From Xenorhabdus yunnanensis (GTDB lineage Bacteria > Pseudomonadota > Gammaproteobacteria > Enterobacterales > Enterobacteriaceae), in assembly GCF_028598805.1 (NCBI RefSeq), contig NZ_JAQRFI010000023.1:1-64000 (forward strand): a DNA stretch of 64,000 bases, written 5' to 3'. The translations under genes were made by a program, and so were the position numbers. The notes under the pieces are model-generated. The model was not told the DNA's origin. It saw nothing but the letters and a program-made list of their open reading frames with translations, and did no database searches. Shown in pieces: positions 49,650-59,869 of this stretch (position 1 is the stretch's first letter; each line of letters starts with the position of its first letter).

Positions 49650-50324
49650 ATGAGGTTTAGATCAGGATCTTTGAATGTTAGTCAACCTGCAGAATTTGGT
49701 CGTTTAACCCGTACTAAATCTACTTCGCATCAGAAATTAACATCAGTTGATGCCAGAATATTTATAGCCATCAAGGAAGTTAGTGCACAAGAAGCATTAA
49801 ATATAGCAAATAAGATAACTAACACAACTATGATAAAGAATGAGTGGGAATATTATAATCCTTCTGGTTCGATTAATGATGAGCAAGAGAAATGGAATGC
49901 CAGATATAAAAGCACACATTATATATTGGATCAAATATCGAGTTCGGCGAAGGATTATATTAATAAAATAGCTAAACCAGAAAAGAAGGTCATTTTTTTT
50001 GCTGCATATTTCAAAGGCATACCTATAGGGGTTTTACAATTCTCTCTTAAGAATGACGATTATCCTGAATTACCGATAATCGATTATTTGGTGACTCATT
50101 GTGGTATTCGAAATTGTGGTTCTTTACTAATAGAATATGCGTTAAATAAATCACAACAATTAGGAATGAAAGGAAAACTAACACTTTCTTCGGTACCAGC
50201 AGCAATGCCGGTATATTTTAATATGGGATTTACTATTTTAGATGATGGCGTGTATTTACAACTAAATCCTACGGAAAGTAACAAATGGTATTCTATAAAT
50301 GGTCATTATAGATTCAGAGGATAA
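49650..50324 (+). CDS. GNAT-like protein of unknown role
   Basis: This 224-aa protein has a possible GNAT fold in its second half. VIFFAAYFKGIPIGVLQFSL gives central strands, CGIRNCGSLLIEYAL replaces the usual Q/RxxGxG/A loop, and AAMPVYFNMGFTIL resembles motif B. The N-terminal half has no recognisable domain. ATG 49650 is preferred over 49638 because GGGGAAG lies 5 nt upstream. The gene is very AT-rich compared with its neighbours and lies in a non-syntenic block, consistent with horizontal acquisition. The altered acetyl-CoA loop makes activity uncertain. Confidence 0.6.
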   Translation: MRFRSGSLNVSQPAEFGRLTRTKSTSHQKLTSVDARIFIAIKEVSAQEALNIANKITNTTMIKNEWEYYNPSGSINDEQEKWNARYKSTHYILDQISSSAKDYINKIAKPEKKVIFFAAYFKGIPIGVLQFSLKNDDYPELPIIDYLVTHCGIRNCGSLLIEYALNKSQQLGMKGKLTLSSVPAAMPVYFNMGFTILDDGVYLQLNPTESNKWYSINGHYRFRG

Positions 50325-50384
50325 TAAATTAATGCATCCATAAAGGATAAGAGTATTAACTGGACACTCAGACGCCGTAGTATA

Positions 50385-50450
50385 CTCGGCTTTTTGTTGG
50401 AGATTGTGTCGGGATTAATTGCTTACGCCTTCCAACCCGAAAAAGCCGAG
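50385..50450. repeat. Imperfect inverted repeat between GNAT-like gene and ispH
   Basis: CTCGGCTTTTTGTTGGA (50385-50401) pairs with TCCAAC (50431-50436), three unpaired bases, and AAAAAGCCGAG (50440-50450). The T-run lies within the stem, so it is not a standard terminator. It may be a MITE-like or repeat remnant, or act as a terminator for the two convergent genes. Confidence 0.6.
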
Positions 50451-50488
50451 CTTGAATTTATATGATTCTGAAACTGCTGTCCTTAAGG

Positions 50489-51442
50489 TTAATTAACCTC
50501 TTTCACTTCAACACGCAGCTCTTTTGGTACTTCGAAAACAATGTTTTCTTCTCGACCATGCAGTTCGTTAACCGTTTCTGCACCAAAAGTTTTCAGGCGT
50601 TCAATAACCTGCTGTACCAAAATATCAGGCGCAGATGCACCCGCCGTTACGCCTACTGCGTTTACACCAGTAATCCATTCCTCTTTGATATCCTCTGCCG
50701 AATCAATCAAATAAGCCGGTTTCCCTACGCGCTGCGCAAGTTCGGCCAAACGATTTGAGTTTGATGAGTTTTTAGAACCTACAACTAAAACAACATCAGC
50801 TCCTGAAGCGAGATCACGAACCGCTTCTTGGCGGTTGGTCGTGGCATAGCAGATATCATCTTTGCGTGGGCCGACAATATTAGGGAACCTTGCATTAAGT
50901 GCATCAATCACTTCTGAAGTGTCATCAACAGAAAGTGTTGTCTGTGTCATAAAGCAGAGGTTATTTTCATCCTTGACTTGCAATTTCCACACATCTTTCG
51001 GTGACTCCACCAGATACATGCCGCCGTTGGGGTTATTGTACTGTCCCATCGTGCCTTCTACTTCAGGATGGCCGGCATGTCCGATTAAAATTGCTTCTTT
51101 ACCTTTGCGGCTCGCTCTTGCGACTTCCATATGTACTTTGGTGACCAGTGGACAGGTTGCATCAAACAGCATGGTTAAATCACGGGAGCGGGCTTCGGCA
51201 CGAATGGCTTGGGAAACACCATGTGCGGAGAAGATCAGGATAGCACCATCAGGGACTTCTGAAATTTCTTCAATGAAAATAGCACCACGATTTCTGAGAT
51301 CGTCAACCACATAGCGGTTATGTACTACTTCATGGCGGACATAAATAGGGGCACCGTACAATTCCAGTGCCCGTTCTACGATGCTGATGGCACGATCAAC
51401 ACCAGCACAGAAACCACGAGGGTTAGCCAGCAATATTTGCAT
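50489..51442 (-). CDS. ispH: 4-hydroxy-3-methylbut-2-enyl diphosphate reductase IspH
   Basis: IspH catalyses the last step of the MEP isoprenoid pathway, making IPP and DMAPP with an iron-sulfur cluster. The 317-aa protein has the three cluster cysteines in [17 protein letters not shown] and [11 protein letters not shown], and the catalytic Glu in [11 protein letters not shown] 51442 (GGAGGAAA 6-7 nt upstream) aligns with [14 protein letters not shown] of E. coli. The gene overlaps the end of fkpB by 20 bp. Confidence 0.97.
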   Translation of the reverse strand: MQILLANPRGFCAGVDRAISIVERALELYGAPIYVRHEVVHNRYVVDDLRNRGAIFIEEISEVPDGAILIFSAHGVSQAIRAEARSRDLTMLFDATCPLVTKVHMEVARASRKGKEAILIGHAGHPEVEGTMGQYNNPNGGMYLVESPKDVWKLQVKDENNLCFMTQTTLSVDDTSEVIDALNARFPNIVGPRKDDICYATTNRQEAVRDLASGADVVLVVGSKNSSNSNRLAELAQRVGKPAYLIDSAEDIKEEWITGVNAVGVTAGASAPDILVQQVIERLKTFGAETVNELHGREENIVFEVPKELRVEVKEVN

Positions 51443-51893
51443 GGGTTTCCTCCAACTGAGGGTCAATTTCCAACACTTCAATCTCAAAAGTGATGTTTTG
51501 GTCAGCCAGTGGATGGTTAAAATCAACAGTAATGGAACCTTCAGCGACTTCTTTGACAAGCCCCGGCATTTCACTGCCGTTCATGGCTGTAAATAACATG
51601 ATGGTTCCTACTTCTGGGATACCGGCATCGGAAAAATCACGAGGAGTGAAGTATTGGACTAAATCAGGGTTATGTTTGCCAAAAATGGTTTCTCCAGCCA
51701 GAGTAAATTGGTGTTTATCACCGACTTTCAAACCAAGAAGTTGTTGTTCCAGTGGGGCAGAGAGACTTCCATCACCAAGGCGGAATAAAGCGGGCTTGCC
51801 TTGACTGTAAGTCGAGTCTGCCGTAGAGCCATCATCCAGCTTTAATGTGAAATGTAACAAAACTGCACTGTGCGCTTGCACCTGCATTGACAT
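51423..51893 (-). CDS. fkpB: FKBP-type peptidyl-prolyl isomerase FkpB (SlpA)
   Basis: FkpB is a cytosolic SlyD-like prolyl isomerase. The 156-aa protein has the FKBP core split by an insert-in-flap domain ([23 protein letters not shown]). ATG 51893 is favoured (AAAAGG 10 nt upstream); the frame is open to a TTG three codons earlier. Its 3' end overlaps the ispH start by 20 bp, implying translational coupling. Order lspA-fkpB-ispH is conserved. Confidence 0.93.
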   Translation of the reverse strand: MSMQVQAHSAVLLHFTLKLDDGSTADSTYSQGKPALFRLGDGSLSAPLEQQLLGLKVGDKHQFTLAGETIFGKHNPDLVQYFTPRDFSDAGIPEVGTIMLFTAMNGSEMPGLVKEVAEGSITVDFNHPLADQNITFEIEVLEIDPQLEETHANIAG

Positions 51894-51928
51894 GTTGCTC
51901 AAACCTTTTACTTAAAAATGATTGCAAG

Positions 51929-51994
51929 TATACCTTTCATCTTCCAAGTTTTTGTTTAGTTGCCTGCGTTACCACTTGAAATTTATTGGGTATA
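51929..51994. repeat. ERIC-type repeat with internal deletion
   Basis: TATACCTTTCATCTTCCAAG and CACTTGAAATTTATTGGGTATA are the two arms of an ERIC element; the central palindrome is lost (66 bp in all). Confidence 0.75.
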
Positions 51995-52005
51995 GATGAA
52001 GTTTT

Positions 52006-52032
52006 CAGCCCCAGCTCATAAAACTGGGGCTG
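52006..52032. terminator. Hairpin between lspA and fkpB
   Basis: A perfect 9-bp stem, CAGCCCCAG/CTGGGGCTG, with a 9-nt loop. The U-run is weak on both strands. It may reduce transcription into fkpB-ispH or stabilise the ileS-lspA message. Confidence 0.55.
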
Positions 52033-52050
52033 ATTTATTATCATTCTTTC

Positions 52051-52141
52051 AATAACTATTTATTTAAATAACTATTCATTTAAATAACTATTTTCTCAAT
52101 GACTATTTTTTCAGTAACTATTTTTCAGTAACTATTTCTAT
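52051..52141. repeat. Degenerate tandem array of AATAACTATT-type units
   Basis: Six units of about 14-16 bp built around AATAACTATT or CAGTAACTATTT, directly after the lspA stop codon. The same core appears in the duplication at 16151-16185. Confidence 0.8.
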
Positions 52142-52154
52142 TTCTTTTAATGAA

Positions 52155-52667
52155 TTATGCTTTCGAGGCTGCTTTCTTGTCCTTGTCATCAGGGGTGATA
52201 AAGCTCTCTATAATAATGAGAACAGCCCCGATGCAAATTGCAGAATCTGCAATATTAAAGGTAGGCCAGTGCCATTCCCCGACGTAAAAATCGATGAAAT
52301 CAACAACAAAGCCATGCACCAGCCTATCGAACAAGTTCCCCAATGCCCCACCAATCACTAAGGCGTAGGCAATATTGCTCAGTTTCTGCCTAGCGTTGGA
52401 ATAATACATTGTCACCAGCAATACAACCGTAATGGCAATTGCCACCAATGAAAAGAACCAGCGCTGCCAGCCGCCTTTATCGGCCAGAAGACTGAAAGCT
52501 GCCCCTAAATTCTGGGCATAAGTCAGGTTGAAATAAGGTATCAGTGGAATGGATTCGTGCAGCGTGAAATGCTGCAACACTAAGTACTTACTTCCCAAAT
52601 CCAGTATTAATACCACAACAACCAGCCAAAGCCAGCGCAGTCCGGTGGAACAAATGGGTTTATTCAT
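52155..52667 (-). CDS. lspA: Lipoprotein signal peptidase (signal peptidase II)
   Basis: LspA is an inner-membrane aspartyl protease that removes prolipoprotein signal peptides. The 170-aa protein has four membrane helices and the catalytic Asp residues in the conserved segments [22 protein letters not shown] and FNIADSAI. Its ATG overlaps the ileS stop (ATGA), so translation is coupled. Confidence 0.97.
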   Translation of the reverse strand: MNKPICSTGLRWLWLVVVVLILDLGSKYLVLQHFTLHESIPLIPYFNLTYAQNLGAAFSLLADKGGWQRWFFSLVAIAITVVLLVTMYYSNARQKLSNIAYALVIGGALGNLFDRLVHGFVVDFIDFYVGEWHWPTFNIADSAICIGAVLIIIESFITPDDKDKKAASKA

Positions 52668-55480
52668 CAGGCAAATTTACGCTCTTCACCGTTCCCGGCA
52701 ACGTTAGTCACACAGCGGCCACAAAGTTCTGCATGCTCCGCCACCAGACCCACATTTTTAGCATAGTGCCAGCAACGTGGACATTTTTCTCCGTCTGCTT
52801 TGCGGAAGGCCACTTTCAGGCCAGCAAGTTCGCTTTGCTGCGCATTCTCGTCGGCAGTTGCATAATCTGCAACTTCAGTCTGAGAGGTCAGCAGCACAAA
52901 ACGCAGTTCATCAGACAGTTTGCTGAGTTTTTCTGCTAATGCTTCATCTGCATAGAGTGTGACGGCAGCTTCCAGAGAACTGCGGATATGTTTGTCAGCA
53001 CGAGCCTGTTCCAGAACTTTGTTCACTTCGCCACGTACTGCCAACAGATCAGCCCAGAAAGTATCGTTCATATCTTCGCCATCTGCCAGACCAAACAGCC
53101 CGTCATACCACTCTTCGGTAAAGACATATTGAGTACGTTTACCCGGCAGTTCATTCCAAACTTCATCAGCAGTGAACGACAGAATCGGTGTCATCCAACG
53201 AACCAGTGCTTCTGAGATATGGAATAATGCCGTTTGGCAGCTACGACGAGCAAGGCTGTCATTTTTCGCGGTGTATTGGCGATCTTTGATGATATCCAGA
53301 TAGAACGAACCCATTTCTACGGAACAAAATTGCATCAAGCGTTGAACTACGGAGTGGAAATCATACTCATCATAGTATTTGAGGATATCTGCCTGAGCTG
53401 CCTGAGCGCGACCTACTGCCCAACGATCCAGAACGACCATATCTTCTGCTTTTACCATATGCTCTTCTGGGTTGAAGCCATTCAGGTTTGCCAGCAGGAA
53501 GCGGGCGGTATTGCGGATACGGCGGTAAGCATCAGCAGAGCGTTTCAGGATCTCGTCAGAAACAGCTATTTCACCGCTGTAATCGGTGGATGCTACCCAT
53601 AAACGCAGGATATCTGCTCCCAGTTTGTTCATCACATCTTGTGGGCTGACGGTATTGCCGATGGATTTGGACATCTTACGTCCTTGCTCATCAACGGTGA
53701 AACCATGAGTCAGCACCTGACGGTAAGGCGCTTTGCCTTTGATCGCAGTGGATAACATTAGTGAGGACATGAACCAGCCACGGTGCTGGTCAGAGCCTTC
53801 CAGATAGATATCGGCTGAATTGCCGTGGAATTCCGGACGAGCATCAACAACAGAAGAATGGGTGCTTCCTGAATCAAACCAGACGTCCAGTGTATCCGGC
53901 GCTTTGATGTAATCAACAGCCTCATCACCCAACAGTTCTGCTGCGTCCAGATCCCACCATGCCTGAATACCATCCACTTCAACGCGCTTGGCGACTTCTT
54001 CAATCCATTCAACGGTACGTGGATGTGGCTCTTGTGTCTCTTTATGAATAAACAGAGACATTGGTACACCCCATGTACGCTGGCGGGAGATACACCAGTC
54101 CGGACGGTTTTCTACCATGGATTCGATACGCGCCTGTCCCCAGCCTGGGATCCACTGAATATCTTTGATCTCTTTCAGAGATTGTTCACGCAAACCATTT
54201 TTGTCCATACTGATGAACCATTGAGGTGTTGCACGGAAGATGATTGGTTTTTTGTGGCGCCAGCAGCAAGGGTAGCTGTGCTGGATTTTTGCCAGACTCA
54301 GTAATGCGTCTTTTTCTTTCAGCAGTTCAACGATGATATCGTTCGCTTTGAAAACAAACTGACCATCCAGTGAAGGATAAGTGCCAGAGATATAACAACC
54401 ATTAGGGCCAACAGGATTGGCGATTTCAAGATCGTATTTCAGACTGATACTGTAGTCATCAGAGCCATGGCCCCCAGCAGTATGCACCGCACCTGTACCT
54501 GCTTCAAGCGTAACATGATCGCCCAGAATTGCGGGAACGTCATAGCCCATGAATGGATGCTTGAAGCGCAGCAGTTCCAAATCTGCACCTGTGCAATCAC
54601 TGACGACTTCCCATGAAGTGATGCCTGCACGTTGCATGACGGATTCAACCAATTCCGCCGCCAGAATCAGACATTCATCTTCAACTTTAACCAACTGATA
54701 CGTAATTTCAGCATTCAGTGAAATCGCTCGGTTAGCTGGTAATGTCCACGGTGTGGTTGTCCAGATAACCAGAGAAACTGGCAGGCTGAGGTGCTGTGCG
54801 TCAAATTTGGCGTATATGGCATCAGCATCAACGGCAGTGAAGCGTACGTCGATGGAAGGGGAGGTTTTATCGTAGTATTCAACTTCTGCTTCAGCGAGGG
54901 AGGAACCACAGTCAGTACACCAGTGAACGGGTTTTACACCTTTCAGCAAATGCCCATTTTTGATAATGCGGCCCAGTGCCCGAATGATGTCTGCTTCAGT
55001 TTTGAAGTCCATGGTCAGGTAAGGTTTATCCCAATCACCCAGTACGCCCAGGCGCTTGAAACCCGCTTTTTGTGCTTCGACTTGAGTCATGGCATATTTG
55101 CGGCACTCAGCACGGAATTCAGCGGCGGAAAATTTTTCCCCCGGCTTGCCGATAATTTGCTCAACCTTGAGCTCAATGGGCAAACCGTGGCAGTCCCAAC
55201 CTGGAATATAAGGCGAATCGAAGCCTGATAGCCCTTTGGACTTAACGACAATATCTTTGAGAATTTTATTAACTGAGTGACCAATATGAATATCGCCGTT
55301 TGCATATGGAGGGCCATCATGCAAGATAAACGTTTTTTTGCCAGATTTTGCTTTTCTAATTGCCTGATACAAACCTTCTTTGTACCAACGTTTCAACATA
55401 TCTGGTTCGCGCTTGGCTAAATCCCCGCGCATAGGGAACCCTGTTTCCGGTAAATTCAGGGTGTCTTTGTAGTCACTCAT
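52667..55480 (-). CDS. ileS: Isoleucyl-tRNA synthetase
   Basis: IleS charges tRNA-Ile and edits valine. The 937-aa class I synthetase has the HIGH motif ([10 protein letters not shown], near residue 64), an editing domain ([13 protein letters not shown]), the KMSKS motif ([10 protein letters not shown], near residue 600) and a C-terminal zinc site with cysteines in CPRCWHY and CGRC. Length matches E. coli (938 aa). It is in the conserved ribF-ileS-lspA order. Confidence 0.98.
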   Translation of the reverse strand: MSDYKDTLNLPETGFPMRGDLAKREPDMLKRWYKEGLYQAIRKAKSGKKTFILHDGPPYANGDIHIGHSVNKILKDIVVKSKGLSGFDSPYIPGWDCHGLPIELKVEQIIGKPGEKFSAAEFRAECRKYAMTQVEAQKAGFKRLGVLGDWDKPYLTMDFKTEADIIRALGRIIKNGHLLKGVKPVHWCTDCGSSLAEAEVEYYDKTSPSIDVRFTAVDADAIYAKFDAQHLSLPVSLVIWTTTPWTLPANRAISLNAEITYQLVKVEDECLILAAELVESVMQRAGITSWEVVSDCTGADLELLRFKHPFMGYDVPAILGDHVTLEAGTGAVHTAGGHGSDDYSISLKYDLEIANPVGPNGCYISGTYPSLDGQFVFKANDIIVELLKEKDALLSLAKIQHSYPCCWRHKKPIIFRATPQWFISMDKNGLREQSLKEIKDIQWIPGWGQARIESMVENRPDWCISRQRTWGVPMSLFIHKETQEPHPRTVEWIEEVAKRVEVDGIQAWWDLDAAELLGDEAVDYIKAPDTLDVWFDSGSTHSSVVDARPEFHGNSADIYLEGSDQHRGWFMSSLMLSTAIKGKAPYRQVLTHGFTVDEQGRKMSKSIGNTVSPQDVMNKLGADILRLWVASTDYSGEIAVSDEILKRSADAYRRIRNTARFLLANLNGFNPEEHMVKAEDMVVLDRWAVGRAQAAQADILKYYDEYDFHSVVQRLMQFCSVEMGSFYLDIIKDRQYTAKNDSLARRSCQTALFHISEALVRWMTPILSFTADEVWNELPGKRTQYVFTEEWYDGLFGLADGEDMNDTFWADLLAVRGEVNKVLEQARADKHIRSSLEAAVTLYADEALAEKLSKLSDELRFVLLTSQTEVADYATADENAQQSELAGLKVAFRKADGEKCPRCWHYAKNVGLVAEHAELCGRCVTNVAGNGEERKFA

Positions 55481-55508
55481 TATAGATTCTCAGTTCCAAT
55501 TTTCCGCT

Positions 55509-55631
55509 ATATCCTTCATCTTTCAAGTTGCTACTTTGTTGGCTGTGTTCTCTCACCCCAGTCATATAGAGTTATGTGACTGGGGATTGATTCACTTGCC
55601 ATCGCGCTGCAACTTGAAATCTATTGGATAT
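55509..55631. repeat. Full-length ERIC (IRU) element between ribF and ileS
   Basis: A 123-bp imperfect palindrome with ends ATATCC/GGATAT. The outer arms are CTTCATCTTTCAAGTTGC and GCAACTTGAAATCTATTGG, with an inner palindrome CCCCAGTCA ... TGTGACTGGGG. This matches the ERIC layout. Its left end on the minus strand touches the ribF stop codon. Confidence 0.9.
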
Positions 55632-56575
55632 CAGATACATGACTCGGATAGCCGCAAGAGATAGTTCCTCGCAGCAATCACATCATTTGCGATTTGCTGT
55701 TTAAGCGCATCAAGCGAAGCAAATCGCTGCTCATTACGCAATTTTTTGCGTAATACTACATCGATATGACGCCCATACAGATCCATTTGGGTATCAATCA
55801 AATGCACTTCAAGTTGCTGGCCTTGACCAGCAACTGTAGGGCGATTGCCTATGTTTGCAACGCCCGGTAGAGGGTTATCGCCCAATCCGTGGACTTCAAC
55901 AGCATAAACACCCTTAACGGGCGTAACTAGACGTCTCAACGGTAAGTTAGCTGTGGGAAAGCCAATAGTACGCCCCAATTGCTTACCGTGAACGACTCTG
56001 CCACTTATGCTGTAAGGGTGTCCCAGTAATATTTCGGCCAAGGCCAGATCATCATTTTGCAGTGCCTGGCGAATGGCTGTACTGCTGATCCTAAGACCGC
56101 TGTCACAAAAACTGTCTGTGCTGGCGACATCAAAATTGTATTGTTTACCTGCTTGCTGCAAATAGTGGAAATCTCCGAAGCGATTTTTGCCAAAACGGAA
56201 ATCATCTCCTATTGCCAGAAACTTAACACCCAGTTTTTCAACGAGCAACTGTGAAACGAAGGCTTCAGGTGAGTTATCTGCAAAATATTTGTCAAATTTC
56301 ACACATAACAGATAATCAACGCCATTTTGGGCCAGATACTTTATTTTATCTCTCAGCCTTGTCAGGCGGGCTGGCGCTTTATCTGTAGCAAAAACTTCCA
56401 GAGGCTGCGGTTCGAAAATCATGACCATCGTCGGTAATCCGAGACGCTGCCCTTCTTGCTTCAAGTGTTTTAGTAAAGCCTGGTGCCCGCGATGGACACC
56501 ATCAAAATTACCAATCGTCAGCACGCAACCATGGTGACGCGCCCGGATATTGTGTAGACCGCGAATTAGCTCCAT
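55631..56575 (-). CDS. ribF: Bifunctional riboflavin kinase / FAD synthetase
   Basis: RibF phosphorylates riboflavin to FMN and adenylates FMN to FAD. The 314-aa protein has the N-terminal nucleotidyltransferase domain (GNFDGVHRGHQALL near residue 23; the RISSTAIR segment near residue 165) and a C-terminal riboflavin kinase domain (RTIGFPTANLPLR, near residue 204). Upstream of ileS as in other enterobacteria. An ERIC element abuts its stop codon. Confidence 0.97.
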   Translation of the reverse strand: MELIRGLHNIRARHHGCVLTIGNFDGVHRGHQALLKHLKQEGQRLGLPTMVMIFEPQPLEVFATDKAPARLTRLRDKIKYLAQNGVDYLLCVKFDKYFADNSPEAFVSQLLVEKLGVKFLAIGDDFRFGKNRFGDFHYLQQAGKQYNFDVASTDSFCDSGLRISSTAIRQALQNDDLALAEILLGHPYSISGRVVHGKQLGRTIGFPTANLPLRRLVTPVKGVYAVEVHGLGDNPLPGVANIGNRPTVAGQGQQLEVHLIDTQMDLYGRHIDVVLRKKLRNEQRFASLDALKQQIANDVIAARNYLLRLSESCI

Positions 56576-56846
56576 AGCTGGCTCAATACCGTGGAAATTG
56601 TCGGATTATACCTTGTACAAAGCTCAAGGTTAACCCACGATCACAAAGGGTTTTAATTAATAACCTGATTCATACAATAAAAATAGGCTAGATGCCCGAA
56701 AAATATTTAATTTATCGCATTTCTCTGTGATTCATTCAGTTTTTTATTGCGAAGGACTGTATTCCCTTTCAGTAAGCTGATAAAATCCTGCCCCATCACA
56801 ACGTAAGCAGCGTCGTCGTACAACGACGTTTATTTGCACAAATTCA
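56576..56846. other. ribF-rpsT divergent intergenic region
   Basis: The spacer holds the promoters for both genes. AACGACG/CGTCGTC-type short repeats (GTCGTCGTACAACGACG near 56812) form a small palindrome upstream of the rpsT promoter. Nothing else is recognised. Confidence 0.4.
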
Positions 56847-56875
56847 TTGACAAAAGAAGGCTGAACAGGCATATT
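56847..56875 (+). promoter_or_regulatory. Sigma-70 promoter of rpsT
   Basis: TTGACA (56847-56852), a 17-bp spacer, and CATATT (56870-56875). The start would lie about 40 bp before the rpsT initiation codon. Confidence 0.7.
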
Positions 56876-56923
56876 TCTCGGCCTTTGAATTGTCCTCGAT
56901 AGAATATATTTGGGAGTTGGACC

Positions 56924-57184
56924 TTGGCTAATATCAAATCAGCTAAGAAACGCGCCGTACAGTCTGAGAAACGTCGTCAGCATAACGCAAGCCGTCGTTC
57001 TATGGTGCGTACTTTTATCAAGAAAGTATACGCGGCTATCGCTACTGGCGATAAAGAAGCTGCACAGAAAGCATTCAATGATATGCAACCAATTGTTGAT
57101 CGTCACGCCTGTAAGGGTCTGATCCACAAAAACAAAGCAGCTCGTCATAAATCTGCTCTGGCAGTGCAAATCAAAGCAATGTAA
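56924..57184 (+). CDS. rpsT: 30S ribosomal protein S20
   Basis: S20 is a primary 16S rRNA-binding protein of the small subunit. The 86-aa basic protein begins [27 protein letters not shown]. Initiation is at TTG, as in E. coli rpsT, where the rare start codon takes part in autogenous translational control. GGGAG lies 7-8 nt upstream. Confidence 0.98.
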   Translation: MANIKSAKKRAVQSEKRRQHNASRRSMVRTFIKKVYAAIATGDKEAAQKAFNDMQPIVDRHACKGLIHKNKAARHKSALAVQIKAM

Positions 57185-57198
57185 TCATTTGATTTGTT

Positions 57199-57246
57199 TT
57201 GATAGTGCTAAAAATTGATAGTGCTAAAAATTGATAGTGCTAAAAA
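57199..57246. repeat. 16-bp perfect tandem triplication
   Basis: Three identical copies of TTGATAGTGCTAAAAA between the rpsT stop codon and its terminator. Confidence 0.95.
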
Positions 57247-57271
57247 AACCGGCTTAAAGCCGGTTTTTTTG
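57243..57271 (+). terminator. Terminator of rpsT
   Basis: ACCGGCTT/AAGCCGGT with a minimal loop is followed by TTTTTTTG. Confidence 0.93.
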
Positions 57272-57331
57272 TATCTGTCAGTTTTAATGTGCTGATTTTA
57301 ATGCAATGATTTTAAGGTCACGGTTTTTACG

Positions 57332-58264
57332 TCACAGCTTTAAAGATTTTTCAGGGCGACTTTTTGGTGGAGAACTGAATAAAGCAGAAAAGTCTTTGTT
57401 ACATACTCGCTGGACTGCCGGATGCTGAATCATGCGCTCTGCAAAGATGACATAATATTCTTCCTGTACAGCATCCAATCGACCTATTTCAATAATATCA
57501 CTATCTGCAAAAATATCATTGGCATAGAAAGAAGGCGCAATGAAAATGGCATTGTGATACATACCAAATGCTTTCATCAAGGCAGCATCATCAAATTCAC
57601 CCAACACTTCAACTTGAAGGTTTTTATTACGTATCCATGTCAGGAGCTTTCTGCCCAGCATGGAGCGGCGACCAGGAATCAATAAGCGCCGCTCTTCCAA
57701 ACATTCAGGAAAGGATTTTTCTGGGATCGGCTGGCGGCAATAAAAACTAATATTGCATTCCCCCAATTTCACGGAAAATAAGCCTTCCTGTTGAGAGGAA
57801 TCCACTGGACAATCAGAGAGGATCATATCCAGTTTATGCTGGCTAAGTTGCTCAAGTAGCATTTCATGTGTCGATTCAAAACAACGCAAGTGGATTTTTT
57901 CATGTTCCACAACGGTAGTTTCCAGTACCTTGCTGACCAAACGCTTGGATAGCGCATCAGCGACTCCTACATCAAACAGCAGGTTTGATTCTCGGCTGTA
58001 AGTAACGATATCCAGCATTTCCTGACTGAGTGTAAACATTTTATCCGCATAGCGGAAAATCAATTGCCCCAGCTCTGAGGGCACTAAGCCTCTTCCTTGG
58101 CGCTTGAATAATTTCCCATTCAGACGCTCTTCCAACGCTTTTATCTGCCCTGTAATGGTTTGTGGTGTCAGATATAGTGCTTCTGCTGCGCCCACAACAG
58201 AACCTTCCTTGCAAACATGCCAAAAATAATAGAGATGGTTAAAATTTAAATGTGAAACCTGCAT
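57332..58264 (-). CDS. nhaR: Transcriptional activator NhaR (LysR family)
   Basis: NhaR is a Na+-responsive LysR-type activator of nhaA. The 310-aa protein starts [23 protein letters not shown], with the winged helix-turn-helix ([26 protein letters not shown]) and an effector domain. It follows nhaA on the same strand with a 218-bp gap containing a large hairpin. The nhaA-nhaR pairing is the same as in E. coli. Confidence 0.95.
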   Translation of the reverse strand: MQVSHLNFNHLYYFWHVCKEGSVVGAAEALYLTPQTITGQIKALEERLNGKLFKRQGRGLVPSELGQLIFRYADKMFTLSQEMLDIVTYSRESNLLFDVGVADALSKRLVSKVLETTVVEHEKIHLRCFESTHEMLLEQLSQHKLDMILSDCPVDSSQQEGLFSVKLGECNISFYCRQPIPEKSFPECLEERRLLIPGRRSMLGRKLLTWIRNKNLQVEVLGEFDDAALMKAFGMYHNAIFIAPSFYANDIFADSDIIEIGRLDAVQEEYYVIFAERMIQHPAVQRVCNKDFSALFSSPPKSRPEKSLKL

Positions 58265-58364
58265 ATATTTATCCTTGTGTATATCTCACGCCTGCATAAC
58301 AGCCGTAACCATACATTTCAGGTCGCCAGATTATGGCGTTTTCCTATTTTTCTATTGATACGAA

Positions 58365-58406
58365 ATATTCGCGGCATAGAAGCTGTAAATGTTTTGCCGC
58401 GAATAT
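58365..58406. terminator. Hairpin between nhaA and nhaR
   Basis: ATATTCGCGGCA and TGCCGCGAATAT form a perfect 12-bp stem with an 18-nt loop. No clear T-run. Candidate attenuator or regulatory hairpin between the two genes. Confidence 0.5.
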
Positions 58407-58482
58407 GAATATAAAGAGGATGAATTACTTCGGAAGTTCTTTCTTATTTTGCACTTAAATTAGTCTATTCATTTGCTTTTGG

Positions 58483-59664
58483 CTACGTTTTTTCTTGGGT
58501 GTTTTTCTTCGGTAATAATGCCCTGAGTAATCCATAACCAGCGACAGCTGCGGTTGTAGAGCCAATCAATATTCCTAAGCGGGAGTAGGTACTGAAGTCG
58601 TCATTTAGACCTTCAAATGCCAGACCAGAAATAAAGATAGACATGGTAAAACCGATCCCACAGAGTACGGAAACCGCGAAAATTTGTCCCATACGGATTT
58701 TTTCCGGCAGTTTAGCTATTCCCAGTTTTACTGAAATCCAGCTAAACAGGAAAATACCCAATGGCTTGCCAATAAACAGACCAAGTGCAATGCCTACAGG
58801 CAGCATACTTGTTAAGCCATTCAGTGTGACGCCCTGCAATGAAATGCCAGCATTAGCAAAAGCAAACAATGGCAGAATTAAATAAGCTACCCATGGATGC
58901 AATTCATGTTCCAGTGTTTCAGAAGGTGATTCGCCTTTTTTGTCGCGAAGCGGTATCAAGAATCCAACGATAACGCCAGCTAACGTGGCGTGAACACCCG
59001 ATTTCAAGATACATACCCATAAAACAACACCAACAACCAGATAAGCAGATGTTTTAGTTATTCCTTTCCAATTCATCCAGACCAGCAGCACAATCATGGC
59101 AGCCGCCAGACTTAATGCCCCCAGAGACACTGTTTTGGTATAGAACAAAGCAATAATAATGATCACACCTAAATCATCAATGATTGCCAGCGCAAGTAAA
59201 AATACTTTCAATGCGGTGGGAACGCGTTTCCCCAGCAAGGCCATGATCCCAAGTGCAAAAGCAATATCTGTTGCTGCGGGAATTGCCCAACCTTGTTGTG
59301 TGATCTCATCACTGCCATTAAATAGCAGATAGATCAGGGCAGGGGCCAACATACCTCCAAGCGCTGCAATGGCTGGGAAAATTGCTTTGTCACGACCAGC
59401 CAGCGAGCCTTCCATGAGTTCCCGCTTTACTTCCAGCCCGACAATCAGGAAAAACACCGCCATTAATCCATCATTTATCCAGAGTAATAATGGCTTGTCG
59501 ATTTCTAATGCTGCGAATTGCACCGCAACAGGAAGGTTGAGAAATTGATGATAAATACCCTGCAATGGCGTATTCGCCATAACCAGCGCAACAATAGCTG
59601 CAATGATGAGAATGATTCCTCCTGCTGCCTCTAATTTCAAAAATTGGCGAATGATTGCAGTCAT
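58483..59664 (-). CDS. nhaA: Na+/H+ antiporter NhaA
   Basis: NhaA is an inner-membrane antiporter that expels Na+ or Li+ in exchange for two protons and is active at alkaline pH. The 393-aa protein has about twelve helices. The ion-binding Asp pair is in [12 protein letters not shown] and the unwound-helix motif in [10 protein letters not shown]. Length is close to E. coli NhaA (388 aa). It is followed by nhaR. Confidence 0.97.
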   Translation of the reverse strand: MTAIIRQFLKLEAAGGIILIIAAIVALVMANTPLQGIYHQFLNLPVAVQFAALEIDKPLLLWINDGLMAVFFLIVGLEVKRELMEGSLAGRDKAIFPAIAALGGMLAPALIYLLFNGSDEITQQGWAIPAATDIAFALGIMALLGKRVPTALKVFLLALAIIDDLGVIIIIALFYTKTVSLGALSLAAAMIVLLVWMNWKGITKTSAYLVVGVVLWVCILKSGVHATLAGVIVGFLIPLRDKKGESPSETLEHELHPWVAYLILPLFAFANAGISLQGVTLNGLTSMLPVGIALGLFIGKPLGIFLFSWISVKLGIAKLPEKIRMGQIFAVSVLCGIGFTMSIFISGLAFEGLNDDFSTYSRLGILIGSTTAAVAGYGLLRALLPKKNTQEKT

Positions 59665-59869
59665 GGATAAATTAACCTATGAAATTGATCGAAATAATAA
59701 TGTTATGATAGTCATGACATCGGAAAAAGCAGATTATTTATGCGATATTGTTCGTCATATACGAATTATAACATTATGAAATTAACATTTTTTCGGGGAT
59801 GAGTACATTGCAATCAGAATCAAAAGCTGCTTTTATCAGCTATTTATTAACAATTGATTAAAATATCTC

